Source: Todiramphus chloris collaris (Eukaryota; Chordata; Aves; Coraciiformes; Alcedinidae). Taken from it: a DNA stretch of 64,000 nucleotides. This document shows positions 26,169-39,589 of this stretch, piece by piece (the first letter of the stretch is position 1; the number at the start of each line of letters is the position of its first letter). Position numbers and translations under genes: made by a program. The notes beneath the pieces are model-generated. The model was not told the DNA's origin, did not search any database, and worked only from the letters and a program-made list of their open reading frames with translations. The DNA is taken from positions 36,933,166-36,997,165 of the forward strand of contig JANVCC010000018.1 of the NCBI GenBank assembly GCA_025345505.1, given 5' to 3'.

Positions 26169-26652
26169 CTGCAACAAGGATACAGGAGGCACATAACTGG
26201 CTGTGGACACTGAGTCTTACTGTAATGTAAAAATTCATTACATTTAGATAACTGACCAGTACAAGAGACCACTTTGAGGTAATTTCTAATTTGGGCTGGT
26301 GGTCAACACAGTGAAACAAGCTTTGTCTCACATTCGGGTTTGGTTTGTCTATCTTGCAACAGCAAAATGTGCCATCTTGGAACTACACTGCTTCATCAGA
26401 TTAGCACATTAAGGAAAATCTTATTAGTAAAGAAGTTGTAATATAAGGAGAAGGAAACAGAGGCAGAAGTACAATTCAATGTTACTTCAAAAAAGATGAG
26501 GCTGGATATTGATAATCATTTGCAAAGAATACAGCAGAAAACTTAATATCAGACACATCCACTTGAAACAGCGTCTGGAAGTCAGCCAACCCTCCTAAAC
26601 TGCTGAAGACAAATGATGGTTGCATAAGACATCCTCCAAATCGTAGTAGACT

Positions 26653-26790
26653 AAACAGGGGAGTGAGCAGAGCAGATGTTTGGAGGTCATTAACAGGAGC
26701 TCAGTTTTCCTTGCCTGGTGACTACCTCTACAGATATCTAATTCCCAGAAATTTCCTTGACCTCCAAACATCTGCTCTTTTCTCCTGTTT
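26653..26790. repeat. Inverted repeat with perfect 21-bp core arms
   Basis: AGAGCAGATGTTTGGAGGTC plus one A at 26669-26689 is exactly the reverse complement of 26758-26778. The arms extend outward with a 4-base length difference and a few mismatches: 26653-26668 reads AAACAGGGGAGTGAGC, and the opposite strand of 26779-26790 reads AAACAGGAGAAA. The spacer is 68 bases and not itself palindromic. A transcript could fold into a long hairpin. It carries no transposon ends that I recognise and no clear target duplication. Possible origins are a local template-switch inversion or a degraded foldback element. Confidence 0.85.
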
Positions 26791-28599
26791 TCTTTACATC
26801 CGTAATGCAAAGAGCCTCATGCAGTCAGAACCTTTCCAGCCCTTTCTTACAAAATATTTGTATCTCACTCCCCTAAATCATGAAGGAAAATATTTAACAG
26901 GTCTCACCTATCATCATTCATGGTAGGACCTTCATGCTCATTGTGGTTGATGTTAAACTGCATTGACTTTTTTTTTTCCTCCCACATGCTGTGAGTATGC
27001 ACATAAACTGTACAAAGAAGCTAATCTAGAGTACTTAGTTCTTTTGATTTGAACCCTTAGACACTTATGATCTATATTTTGCCATTTTACTTCATTTCTT
27101 TATCTGCTCCCCTTTGTCAAGTCCTCAGTCTCCATGAGAACTAGACAGACCTGAGAAAGCTTTATTATTTTGCAAAACATGGGGGCCAAACATGTTTCCA
27201 AGTATGATTGCTACTGCTTTTCCTTCCTCTAATGGTCAAGCATGTCTAGTGAGAGTTGTTGTGTGCAAGGAGCTCTGGTATTGCTCAGGATTCCATTCTC
27301 TAGAGCTATTTAAAATGTTTTCCCATGGGAAAACAATAGCCAGAGTAATTCTTCCTTTTTGGATCAGTGGTACCACATTTGCTCCTTTTTTTCTTTTTTG
27401 CTCCCTATTTTCCTGGAAACCAAAAATAGATTACATGTGCTACAATGTTTCCTTGCTAATCCCCTCATATCCCTCAGCACTCACGTCTAGCAGATGCAAA
27501 GTTCCTATGTGATCACATATTCTAAGCATCTCCCACTTACTAATATAAGTTTCTAGAGTAAATAGTTTTCTTTATATTATCTAGTTTAATAGGTTGTTTT
27601 TGAAAATCTTTTTTACTCAATTGTCTTGTTAATCTGTTTCTCAGCAAGCTCTTGGTTTCTCAGACATTTTGGACCCATTGTTCTCTGTTCCCCTGCTCAC
27701 ACCCTTACCAGGATAAGGTGATTTTTTTTGTATTAAGTAATGATATACCTGCAGCTAGAGAGGGACCAAGTCCCTTCTTCATGATTTTGATTCATGCTGT
27801 AACCTTGGCAGTTTAGGATTTAGAAGTGAAGAGGACCTCGGTGCTGAAAACTTCAGTCCTTATATAGGATCCTAACTCAGAGACTGTTGAGAGAGCTTGG
27901 CAGTCAGCAGCCACCCCCAGTCTTCAGGATATTTTGTGGTTTCTTCCCTCTTCTCTCACCCTGTTGATGTCCCTGGGGGTTTCTCTCTGTGGCCTTATTT
28001 TCTTTTACTTGCTATTCCTTAATATTGTAAAATGATCACATGTGGTTTTTTTACCATCAGGGATGAAAACACATCAGCCCTCTTTCTGCCCTACTGCCCT
28101 TTGCATCTCCCTTGTTTCTGCTTGCTTCTCTGGCTGGCCATGTTAAGGTTCAGCTCAGCTGTACTGAGGAGGAAAGCTTTTCCTGAAAGAACTAGTGTGG
28201 GATTTGGGGAGTCAAGGTTTGGCTTTGCACTCCATTCCCATTATTCCTCTGGGCAAGTCAGAGGGTCTACCTCCCCAGTGATGGCCATTTTTACAGGGAC
28301 AGACATATGTAGACATCCTCCTGGAGGAGAAACAATGTGATAAAGCCAAATCCAAAGTGTTTGGAACTCTGGATGTCCCGGACCTGGATAGACCAGGTGC
28401 TGTTAGTGTTAGACTCTGCCCCTTCCTGCTTGCTAGGGAAGTAAATCCTTTCTCCCAGGTGGACGCAAACCCCCCACTCTCTTTGAGGTCCAACCTCCTC
28501 ACTTCACCCAAAGCTGGAGTGCTGTGGTTTGTGTGTCTTGAGATAAATGCATAAGGGGTACACTGTTTTCATCTGGTACAAAAAGAAGGCATATTCCAT

Positions 28600-28820
28600 T
28601 GGGTATTAGTAAAAATTTATTAGCTGGAAGAGATATACAACATTGGAACAGGCTGCCCAGGGAAGTGGTGGAGTCACCGTCACTGGAGGTATTTAAAAGA
28701 TATGTGTATGTGGCACTTAGTGATATGGTTTAGTGATGGACTTGGCAGTGTTGGGTTAATGGTTGGACTCAATGGTCTTAAAGGTTTTTCCCAAACAAAA
28801 TGATTCTAATAGTCTATGAT
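28600..28820 (+). mobile_element. CR1 LINE 3'-end fragment
   Basis: The fragment contains 'ttggaacaggctgcccaggg' followed by 'aagtggtggagtcaccgtca', the DNA behind the HWNRLPREVVESPS segment of ORF2. It continues with the untranslated tail 'acttggcagtgttgggttaa' and ends with decayed ATTCTA units at 28803-28820. The copy is truncated to about 220 bp, the commonest kind of CR1 insertion, and is moderately diverged with no open frame. Confidence 0.93.
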
Positions 28821-29059
28821 GCTATCTCTATGGCTCAGGCCACAATGTACACACTATTCTATATTCAAATCCTGGTGGCTTCCTATCAGCTTCCAGAGGC
28901 AGTGCAAGGACACAATCCTTATTTCTCAAAAAAATAATGGCTTAGGTACCTGCTACATCAAGGACTGGGTTTTGATCCATAAATGACTGTAAGAGCTGCA
29001 CTCCTCTGGGACAACAGACTTTCAGACTTGCTGACAAAAGCATAACAATGTCCAGTATC

Positions 29060-29290
29060 AAGGAAAGAATATGACAGTCAATCTAATCTGAATAAGAAGC
29101 AATTTCCTAGCTGTGAAGGTAATTAAACATGGGAGCACTTCACTACAGAAGACTGTAGACTTCAGTAAGCTTAGGTATGTTTCTGAAAAGTATGACCATC
29201 TGTCAACTCTGACAGGAAAATGGGTTGTAGCTAGGTCTGCAAAGGAAAGGAAGAAGCTGGCCTGCATGATTCTGATGGTCTTTGATGGTC
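29060..29290 (+). mobile_element. Possible very old CR1/L3-like LINE 3' fragment
   Basis: 'gtgaaggtaattaaacatgg' followed by a degraded 'tcactacagaagactgtaga' resembles the start of an old CR1 3' tail, and 'gctggcctgcatgattctga' resembles its end. The match is patchy and I hold it loosely. An alignment to ancient amniote CR1/L3 consensus sequences that scores above background would support it; no hit would refute it. Confidence 0.35.
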
Positions 29291-32200
29291 TTGGTCTCTG
29301 GGAGTTGATGGGTTCCTTTGGTCATGCCATTCTTCCATGGTCATTATGAGCAGGAGGAATAGTCTCACAATACTTGTCTTTTTTCATTAAGACAACAATT
29401 TCAATGAATCTTTTGTTTCTAAGCAACAGACAGCAAAAGACTCCTTGATAGGTCATAATCTTGATAAAACCTGGGAATGCTGCAATTTCGGTTTTTCTTT
29501 CCTCTGAAGAAGTGAGGAGTCTGTCCATTTGCTGCGGTGACCTTCTCTTTTGTAGCCTGTCTGAGCCTCAACTTGACAGCTCCAGGACTGCAACAGCACA
29601 GAGCCTAGGAAAGGTTTGAGGAAACTGGGCAAATACCTGGTTAGCACAGGCTGAGTTTAGAGTTAGCACAGGCTGTGCTGGGACAGGATGGAGCAGCGCA
29701 CTAAGCTGGTGTAGCCAACCTCTGTGGAAAGCTTAGCTTCTCAGCTCACAGGGTTAGGCTCCTCTGTGCAATTGGATGAGGAAGGGATTTTTCTTTCTAT
29801 CGAATTGGTAAAGATTCTAGAGATATTTAGTCTTTTTAACTTCTTTGTGTTACTGGTTTTCCTACTGGAATAACTTGGACATATCCTGTCTAGTCATGCT
29901 CCACAGTTCAGGAATCTTCCAGACAATTGTTTTTCTCTGCCTGCAGTAATGTCTCAAAGCCTGAAGCATGTTAGTCTTTGAGCAAGACATGTGCAGTTTT
30001 CTGAATGGCCTGGGGCACCCATGAGAACACAGTAAGTCATCATATGGTTTCTTCTGTCTTGTGAAACTATGTTTTCACAAGATTAAGGACTGAAGCATAT
30101 ATTTTTTAGTCAAAGGTTGGGGCTACAATATGCCCAGTGTGTTTTTTTGGGACTGGGATTCTTTTTGAACATGGCATCTTTCTCTGTCCTTGGAGTTCAG
30201 GGGACTATTCAGTGGAAGGATGGTTTGGACAGAGTCTGGGTTTTAAGCTGTTTTCTGTGAGGAGAGGCAGATGGATGCTGTGTTGCGCAGCAGGCTGTTG
30301 GCTATAGGTGCTGATGATCTGTGTGAGTGACGGGGAGGCAAGGGCATAGACCCAAAATCTTCAGAGTTTTGGAAGGGCTGGGGAAGCAGCTAAAGCAACA
30401 AATACATGTGATGTGCTGAATTATGAGGCCAACAGGGATGAGTCAGAGAAAGGGGAATGACTGGGGTACATTGGAGGGAACAGAGAACGGAAAGGACATG
30501 GAGGAATGCTGTAATCAGAGGATATCTGATGCAATGTTGGAAGCAAGGTATGGATAGGTGTGGGAGGACTGAACAGGCTTTGGGTTGCAGAGTTTCAAGG
30601 TCTTGAAATACCTCAGGGGTTTTGGGAGGGGAATGGAACCTGGGTTTCGTACTTCACTCTGTGGACAGCCATGGAGAATTAGTCTCTCTGGGAACTATGA
30701 GCAAAGTCCCTCTTTAGTGGGTACAGTCACATGCAGAAAACCCTTCCTCCTCCCTGGCAGTTACTGTGTGCTTCATGCACATGACAACTGATGCATCCTC
30801 CTTGCTATACTCTGAAATGTTGTAGGCTTATCCAGGCAGGACAACCTTCCCCAAAAGGTTGAGTGGATTCAGACTCTCTCAGTTTTCAAGAAACATGAAA
30901 CTAATTTAGACTTTTCCACCTATGTCCAAACTCACACCAAAGGCCACACTTCAATCAAGAAGTAGCTGTCATACAGATACAGCAGTTCCTGAAGACCTGT
31001 TTGAATTAGATTTCTGATACTGGAAAACAAGGAAACATGTCCTGAAAAGACAATGAATCTAAAGAAACTCAGCTCTTATTTTTACATCATTTTCCTGGTT
31101 TAACTACTGTAATTTTTTTCTGTCGTTGTCTCATTCTGGTCACTTTTTACTGACTTGTCTCTCCACAACATCCCACATTTTGTCTTCTCATCTAGACTAT
31201 CCAAGATCTGATCATCTTCTCTTTAACGAAGCAATTTTTACCTCACCTCCTTTCTTGCATACAAAAATACGATATCAAGAATTGCTTTAGCTTGCTATCA
31301 AGATGGATACATTCCATCTTTTTTTGTTTCTAAGCTAATTTTGCTTTAAAAGCTGTACAATGTGTCTTGTTCTGTTAATACAGACCATCATCTTCATCCG
31401 TTTGCTGCTTGGTCATATCTGACAGCTTTTCTTCACCTTCTCATTCATATATATGCTCTTCTCACTCTACTTCAGTATGAGGAAAAGTCTGTCTTCAACT
31501 TCTCCACTGTATATTCTTTTTCATATGCCTTCCATGGGATCCATCAACTTTGGACCTTTCCAAATTATGATATTTTTTTATTGCTGCTAGCACAAACTCT
31601 AAGCCAGAGCAACTAGTAAAACTTTTTTTTCTGATGACTACCTTCTGCATTATGGATGTATATTGCTTTACTTCCCCATTTGTTTTGCAACTAACTCTTC
31701 ATGCCAAGCACATGATTCTCTCTGGGTTAACAAATAGTCCCAGGATACACAAGGGAACTTAAAGCCCTCATTATGAAATGGTAGTTTTAAAAAGTATAAA
31801 CCCGGCTAATTAAGTCCTACAAAATTCAATTTTTCTCATCAAAGTTCTCCAGACCATTCATTTTAAAATTCATCATACTTTATGTTATAAAATGTCTTAA
31901 GTCTTTGGATTTTCCCTTTGGCCACCATTAGGCCATACTTCAAATTCCTGGCACTCTTATTTAAGTCTTCAGTAAGTTAAATTGTTATTAGGCATATTTT
32001 GTGTCTGTAATACTTTTCTGAAGTATACAATGAACATAAATCAAATATTCATCATGATTCAAACATATAATGTTCCAGACACGTTTAGGACAAAAGTAGG
32101 TAATTTTAATTAAGGGAGCTATGGGATTAGAAGTGAGATGTAAAGGGTGGCAAATTCGCAACATTTTATCAGTTTTATCAGAACCTCACAAAACTCATCA

Positions 32201-34105
32201 TGTTTAAGTTATGTCTTTGCTTTTTGGCTTAGCAATTACTTCCCACAAGTATTTGGTCTTTGTTATAGAGTATTTTTTTGCCTGTGCTAGAGTTGTAATT
32301 ATGTGTATGTACCAATGACCATGTGCTCTCATTTGCCAAAAAGTGTTGGATTTGATTAGTATCATTGAATATGTTCTCAACATCATTAATACCCAACAAA
32401 CAATTTCAAAATAAGACCCAGCTTCTTCAAGAATCCCTTACAATACACCCTTAAGTTGAAATAGCTTTCCACAGTGAGGCAGAATATGTAGGGAAACCAC
32501 TAATACTCTTCTAGCGGTCAAGAAACATATTTTTCTTTTACTTCTACTGGAGCAAACATATGTGAAAGCCTCCAAAATCTTCAAAATGATGCAATAGAGA
32601 TTTTTGTAGAGTTTGGCAAATAGAAAGTAGAAGAGCTACAAGAGAAAGTTGGAGATGGTTTATTTGTCCTCATCTTTCCTTCTTCCTCGGGTATCTTTCT
32701 GCAAAATATTACCATGACCCCTCTACCAGTGAAATGTCCTTATATCAAGTAGGATAGATGACAATGCCCTGGGGTGCAATGAAAAGTTTACAGTGAAACT
32801 GGATTTTCATATCTATAAGTGTTATTTCACTGTCAGCCCCACCCCCAAAAACCCTAAGTTCAAAGTACAGAACAAATACAAGCACTTCAATAATTTTAGT
32901 CTGCTTTGGCTCTTCTGCCCATTGTTTTGCATGGGAAATAATTTTTATCTGTGGTTGGGTGATCAACACATTCTGACATGCACAAAAGTCAAATAAACAG
33001 GAACTAGATGTACATATGTTTCATATGGTAGCACCTTATTGGGTAAAAAATTCAACTCGTGTACTCTGCATCATTCCTGTGTTGCCATATATCATCCATC
33101 AAATACATATAAGGTTTTGTGTTCCTGGACTATTTTCATGTTTCAAGAAGTTTGTTTTCCTGACCAGTCTTCTTCAGCAACATCTAACTCTGAAAGTTCT
33201 ATAAAACCTGTAGCAGATGTAGCTGGATGGCTGCTCAATGACAGCAAATAACTGAGCCACTCATCTCTGATGAGCCTGCTTTGGTCCCTCTGACACTGAT
33301 CAGTCCCAGCAGTGCACCTCAATGGGGAAGAACTGATTGAGAATGGAGGGAGATGTTACAGTGCAATGGAGCAGCTTCTATTATCTAAGGCAGTTACTTG
33401 TACTTGTGCATTCAGTGTCATTCTGCTCATGCAGGACTTGCCCAATTGAAGGGCAAGCATATTTCAGTTGTCCTTCCTACACAAAGGACAGTTGCCCTGG
33501 TTTGTAACCACAACACATGGGAACTCTGGGTGTCTAAGGATTCCAAGGATATGTGTTCCCTTTGAAATAATACTTCTCCCCTTTCACCACTGCCGTATCC
33601 TGTATGGTATCTATATGACTTAGTGAAAAGCCACTGCCATCATCATTGGAACAGCATGTGGAGAAAAAGAAGAAAAATAAATTAATCCTTTACTTCCCAG
33701 CAATTATGATTTTTACCATGAAAGGGTTATTTCTGTTACTTTTTTTGTGTCTAACTTAAGTACCATGAATACCATCACAAGTCAGCATACACACCAGCAG
33801 CATTTGGAGCAAGGAAAAAAGGGTGGCTGTACTCCAAAGGACATGTTTCCAGCAAACATATCCATCTGAGAGCATTCAAAACCAGCTGGAAGGTCTGGTT
33901 AGTGTTCAGATCACCTCACAGGGTGTCACGTGTGTCTTCTTCACTGTGTACAATAGTAGCAACACATTCAAAGTGCTCAGGAATTCAAGTCACATTTCTA
34001 CCATGCCACTTACTGTCTTAATCTGCATGGAGTTTCTTTGATTAGGTCAAGTATGTCAGGTAGAGGATATTTCCATCCACTTTATTTGTTCTACAAAAAT
34101 CTGGA

Positions 34106-34142
34106 TTTTTTTTTTTTTTTTTAATTTTTTTTTTTTTTTTTC
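34106..34142 (+). repeat. Interrupted poly(T) tract
   Basis: Seventeen T, two A, then eighteen T. I recognised no retroposed sequence on the minus strand that would make this a poly(A) tail. Confidence 0.85.
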
Positions 34143-36117
34143 CAGAATCCAACAGGATGAAGACTTCTCTCTTCAGATTTTCTTTCCTACTGCTGGGGAG
34201 CTGAGACTGCTCAGCTGTGCCAACAAACATAAAGTAAGAGAACAAGAGCAGATTGGAGCTGTTTGCATCAGTGGGAGCACTCAGGCTTCTTGCAGAGAGC
34301 AGGACCAAAGCAGACACAATATAACAAACATCTCTTCTCCACCTTGTTTCTGTTCCTGTTCCACATACCCTCCACCCAGCCCCAGCCCTTTTCATCTCAC
34401 ATCCTCGAGGATGCAGGAGAGGATGTAGTGACATCACATCATATGTAATGATATATAGCACAAATAGCATGAACCAGGGGGATGAGGAATGAAATAGGAC
34501 CTCCATTGGCTTATGTGCATCTTCCTTTTCCACCAGATCTGTAATCCTGGATCTTAATGGGGTTGTAGTGTTTCCATGCTACATGGCACTAGACGGGACA
34601 GAAAGCTGCCAGAGCACTCTATTGAGTATTTAATCTCTCTGATGTCTGCAAGTAGCTTTCACTCATACTTATTTATAGGGAAAATAAGAATGTTCTTTGC
34701 TTGGTTTCACCTGTCAAGGAATGTCAGGATCCTGGCTTGTATACACAGACCTATATTAAATCAGAATTTTGCTTCTATGTATTTAAATACATTCATATAG
34801 GTATATATATATATAAATCCATATTTACACTCCTAAGTATATATTCACTATACATTGAATAAGTGTTGAACATATATTTAACAGACATTTATTTTGAATG
34901 TTTGATAAAACAAAGTAAAATTACCAAATTTCTGCACTAAAAAGGAGGAAAAAAAAATGGCAGACAGAACAGGCAACTTGGCTATACTCACTTAAGAAAA
35001 AACCTTCAACATTCTCCTATATTTTGAGGCCAGATGAAACTGGTCATGAACCTTCAGGCTGATTTCCTGGGAAGTGTCAATATCATGCTCATCACTCCAT
35101 CTCAAACTATTGCATATGAACACAGTGAAGCAGGAGGAGCATACCGTGTATTGCCAGGAGGCAGAAGACAGGCTCATCTGAGGTGAGCAGTGGAGAAGAG
35201 GTACTAAAAGCCAATATAATAATTGTGTTACTCAGAAAACATGCATGGTCACATAAGCTGGCAGAGGTTTGCTCTGCACATGCTCCAAGCTGCCAGTCCA
35301 TCTTAAAGCAGTCTTTCTCTACAATAGTATGGGTATAGCTCCCTTGATAAGCTAAGCAGGAAGAGGTAAAAGTATGTAGGAATATGATGGAGACTGAGGA
35401 ATTCAAGCTTAATGAGATAAAGACAGATCCAGTGAAGAAACCGAAAAAAAAAAAAAAAGAAAAATGACCCAACTCATAGTTACAAAAAAGTAATGGTAGA
35501 TAGTATTTTTGTTCTGATTCAGAAAATGGATAATGTTATATGCTAGATTAAAGCATGGAGGTTACAGTAGGCTTATACTGGAGTTCCCAGTTATTGGAAT
35601 ACCTAGACATGGACTTCAACTGGCTTGTAATGGCCAGTAAAGTGCCTTAAGCTTTTGGAGACTCGTAGTCTGCAGGAGGTGGTAGAAGCCATGTGCCTGT
35701 TCGGGAACATGGGAATGCCAGGGAGATCCAGAGCAGAGCAATTCTGGGCTTGAGCACTCCTGTGCCAGCAGGATGTCAAGGAGATACCTTAAACCAGGTC
35801 TGTGTGGCTGGAGGCCAGACCATCACCCTGCCTTAACGTATCTAGGTGCAAGGTCTGGTGATGGAATGAATCCAGGAGTCATCTCTGATGCATGCTTTTC
35901 TTCATGCCAGCATCTCTTCAGTGTGGTGCTAGTACTAGGCTGGAGTGACTCAGTGACAACCTTTCCAGCAAGGCACCACTTCTCCATGTCCAAAAACTTC
36001 CCTGTGATGCCATCAGGTTGGGCAGCACTCATGGTGAAGACAATAAAATTTGTAATGGCACATCTACTAGTCCTTCTTCTTGCCTCCTCTACCAAGCCAC
36101 ATGCCTCAGCTATCCTA

Positions 36118-36172
36118 TGAAAAATAGTGTTTTCAGTTGAAAAAAACACTATGAAAATAGTGTCTTCAGTTC
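36118..36172. repeat. Short direct repeat with an embedded hairpin
   Basis: ATGAAAAATAGTGTTTTCAG at 36118 recurs with small changes at 36151 (ATGAAAATAGTGTCTTCAG). Between the two, ATAGTGTTTT at 36124-36133 pairs perfectly with AAAACACTAT at 36143-36152 across a 9-base loop. This looks like a small local duplication or template-switch scar. Confidence 0.7.
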
Positions 36173-39100
36173 TTTTGCGGAGGAAGGATGAAGGGGTGAA
36201 CTGTAACTCCTACCTGGGTAACACCTGTAAAAGTGACCTTTGATTAGTTTCCTAAAGAGAAAAACCCCTGTATCTTTGGTGCACCTAAGAAAGGTCATTT
36301 TCAGCAAAGCCAGCAACTACCATGTATGACATGGATGCTTTTATGTCTGCTAAGAAAACTCCCAAGTTTAATCTCCATGCAAGCAATCCACATCTAAATA
36401 TTGCATACGCAAAGACCAAACATAGGGTAAGATGAGGATAAATATTCCATGTTTAGGGAATAGGAGGAGTTTATGTTTTTTTTTCAGTAATAGTTCATTA
36501 AAAGAAAGCAGAGTACAAGAAGAGTATGACATAGAGCAGACAGGGAATTGGAAGTGAGGTAAGTGAAAGGCATGTGATAATTTCATTTTACTGCCTCATT
36601 CTACAGAGTACCACATGGATGTCATCAGCACGTATGGATAACTTAGGCCATAGATGTGCTAATGATGGCTTACGGTATTCCTGCCTGCTTGTCCTGCCTC
36701 ACCTATCACCTCTCCCTGCTTTCCGGCTATGCTGACAAAACAGCTCTTGCAGCAACACAGTGACCTTCATCAGGCAAGGGGTTTGGATTTGCAAAAAGCC
36801 TTCTCTCCCTTAAACACAAAAAAAACCCAACCAAACAACCAAAATTTTTTTCTTAAAGCCATTTTCCTGACCTGACCTTTTCCCCACAAACAGAGCCACA
36901 GGGGCATTGTGCTGCATCTCCGAGAGTGGGAGAAGAGCAGGGGGATGGAGCAAGACACAGAAATACCTCTGGCCATTATTGCCACCAGGGACAAGACGTT
37001 GCAGAGCTGCAGCCTTGTGTTCTGTTTCTAGCTTGACTCACACTCACGGCAGAACTCTGTGGAAGTTACTCAGCATCCCTGCACCTCAGTATGTCGATTT
37101 TGCACGTTGTAATGTGGAGTCACCAATGGTTACCCAACCCGGTGAAGCTCTGAGCTGCACATGAAGTGTTCTCTGTGAATGTGTGCAATATATGCTATTT
37201 TGCACACGTGTGCTCTTGCAAACATGCATGCATATACAATTCCTTTGCTATGGACACTTTTTGTGTCAGAAATAGGCTTACAGCCAGAAGCAAACAGGAC
37301 TACTTCTCTGGGAATATTGTGCAGTTGCTAATTTCACTACCGGAACTATGTTGCTGCACAATCTGGCCTCCTTCCACAACTGCCTCGATTGAAAATAAAG
37401 GGGACTGATGAGCCTATGGATAATGGTAAACATATGGAACACAGGCAGTGCTATACATTAAAAGCCAGAACACATTAAAAGGTATTTTAGTCGTTGGCAG
37501 CATAAGATCAATGTAAGAAACATCATCTAACGGAGAAATCTCGTACCAATAAGTTTCATGCTCTGACAGAATTTGGCATTTTTCTTTCACTTAACGAAAA
37601 ATAAAATAAAAAAAATGACTAATTCAAAGCGAGGGCCAAACCGTTAAATTTCAAATTAGTTTGTCATAGCTGCAAAAATACTGGATCTCTGGCTTTGTTT
37701 ATGTTGGAAAGTGGTTTCATTTCAGACTAGGTCACTTGATTTTCTTCTGAGTGTACATGAGACCTTTGACTCCTCAGAGGACACAGGAGACGAATTGAGT
37801 AATGTGATGTCATTGCCTTGAGGAGTTCTCATAACACTAAATATATTAGTCACTCGCCTTGCCAGTATCAAGAGGGTAGAACAGAAATCCAGTTAGATGA
37901 CGGTATTATGGAGATGGACAACAATAATTGTTCCCTGTGATATATGCTACTTTCTCTCCATTATTTCCATCATTTTCCGTGAAGCCCATGAAGGCCATAT
38001 TTCAGCTAGGTGATATTTCTCACCCAAACATTTGTCTTCTCCTTGCTGTTTACATTTACTATGCATAATCACTGAAATTTTGTACTCTGACAAATTACAT
38101 CCAACAAGTTAAATAGCTTAAAAAACTGACTTTTACTTTTTACTAGAACTGGAATTCATTCAGTCTCAGGTAGCTATGAGAGGCTAAATATTTGAGAAAA
38201 GTGTGTTGTTAGTTGTTTTTGAGTTTTTTTCTTGGTGAGTGGGGGAGGTATGAATGAAGATATGGTTATACTTAGCAAATATCTGTTCACACAGTGATAC
38301 AACCATCTTTTTTTACAAGGAGCAGGGAAAGCTGCATGATTTCTGTTTCTCCTTATAAAGTGTAAATGTCAGATCCTTGCTCCAGTGAAGTGCAAAGTTG
38401 GATTTCGTACAGGCTACACGTTGTTCACACCAAATACTTATCTGTCTGGTAATGACAGCATATTCTCACATGGGATGGCGATAAATATAAAGATGCAAAT
38501 TTTCCTCTCCTTAAGTTTTCATAGCTAGCATTCAGAAAAAGGAGTGATTTTCTGTACTGACGTTGGGATTACTTCAAGCAGGTTTTGTGAGCAACTTTTG
38601 CTCCTGCTTTTAATGCCACTGATTTTCTTGTGCAAGACTTATTTTCATTTTATCACATGTAGTACAAAATGAGTAATGGAGATAGTTGAAAGCATGCTGG
38701 GATTCTTCTGCTAGTACAGAAAATATTTTTTAAACTCAGAGATTTGTCACAATGTGCAGGCCACTAAAGATACCTTGAAGTATAATTAGCCATTTGCTAA
38801 TTCTAAAATCAATTCAGTATGTCAGGATTTTCTTTTTGGGATGTTTGAGGAAAATAAACCAGGCATGCAAACTCTTGTCCAGTGGATAAATTATGGTTAC
38901 AACATCCCAGTTTATGATAGGCTTAAAAGTTAAATAAGAGGTTGGTCAACCTTTCTCAAAATGTCTAGTATATAAATCAGCTTGAAGTACTACTTGGGTT
39001 TTACTAAGTGACTAGTGTAAAAATACACTCCAAAAATCTTACCATTGAAAGCCTCATACCAGGTCTCTCGGTACTTCAGTGTCTGGGCTTAAGTGAGAAG

Positions 39101-39589
39101 TGACATGATTTAACCCAACCGTGAATGCTCTCAGAGGTATGTGTTGTTCAGAACAGCTGTTTCTTGGGGGTTTAAGTCAATGAGGGATTAATTCCTTTAG
39201 CTGGAGTTAGTGGCCTCCTCCACCCAAAACTAGAAAGCAAAACAATCCTCCCCAACCTTATAGCCTTCCTATCTGAAGCTGAAGTCATGAAGACAACAGT
39301 ATGTGTTCATGGGAAGGATAATGTCTATAAGTAACTGGTCACAAAATAGATGAATTCAGATTAAGCAGAAAGTGGAGTCTGGTATCCTCCAGGATCAACT
39401 GATTCTCCCTCCCTTTCCCCAAATCCTAAAATATCTTTATCAACAATAATTGTCTTCATTGTAGCCTATTTAGTCTACATAGCTGTTACATATTTTACAT
39501 GCTGTGATGTTAAGTCTTTCCAAAATACAGCAGAGGGTTGACAGAAGGGCATTAACATAGGGCTGGTGGTTTTGTACAGTCTGTATAGT

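Larger units (their letters stand above)
21820..28595. other. Unannotated noncoding DNA
   Basis: No gene or dispersed repeat recognised apart from the T-rich tract (26070-26168) and the inverted repeat (26653-26790) listed separately. Open frames stay at or below about 120 codons and look random. A short GC-richer stretch around 28130-28500 holds overlapping frames on both strands but shows no protein resemblance. Confidence 0.55.
29300..39585. other. Unannotated noncoding DNA
   Basis: Ten kilobases without a recognised gene or transposon. It holds a split poly(T) (34106-34142), an A run near 35444-35458, and a small compound repeat (36118-36172). The block around 37500-37700 is AT-rich and looks less decayed than its surroundings, but that is an impression only. 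Confidence 0.55.
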
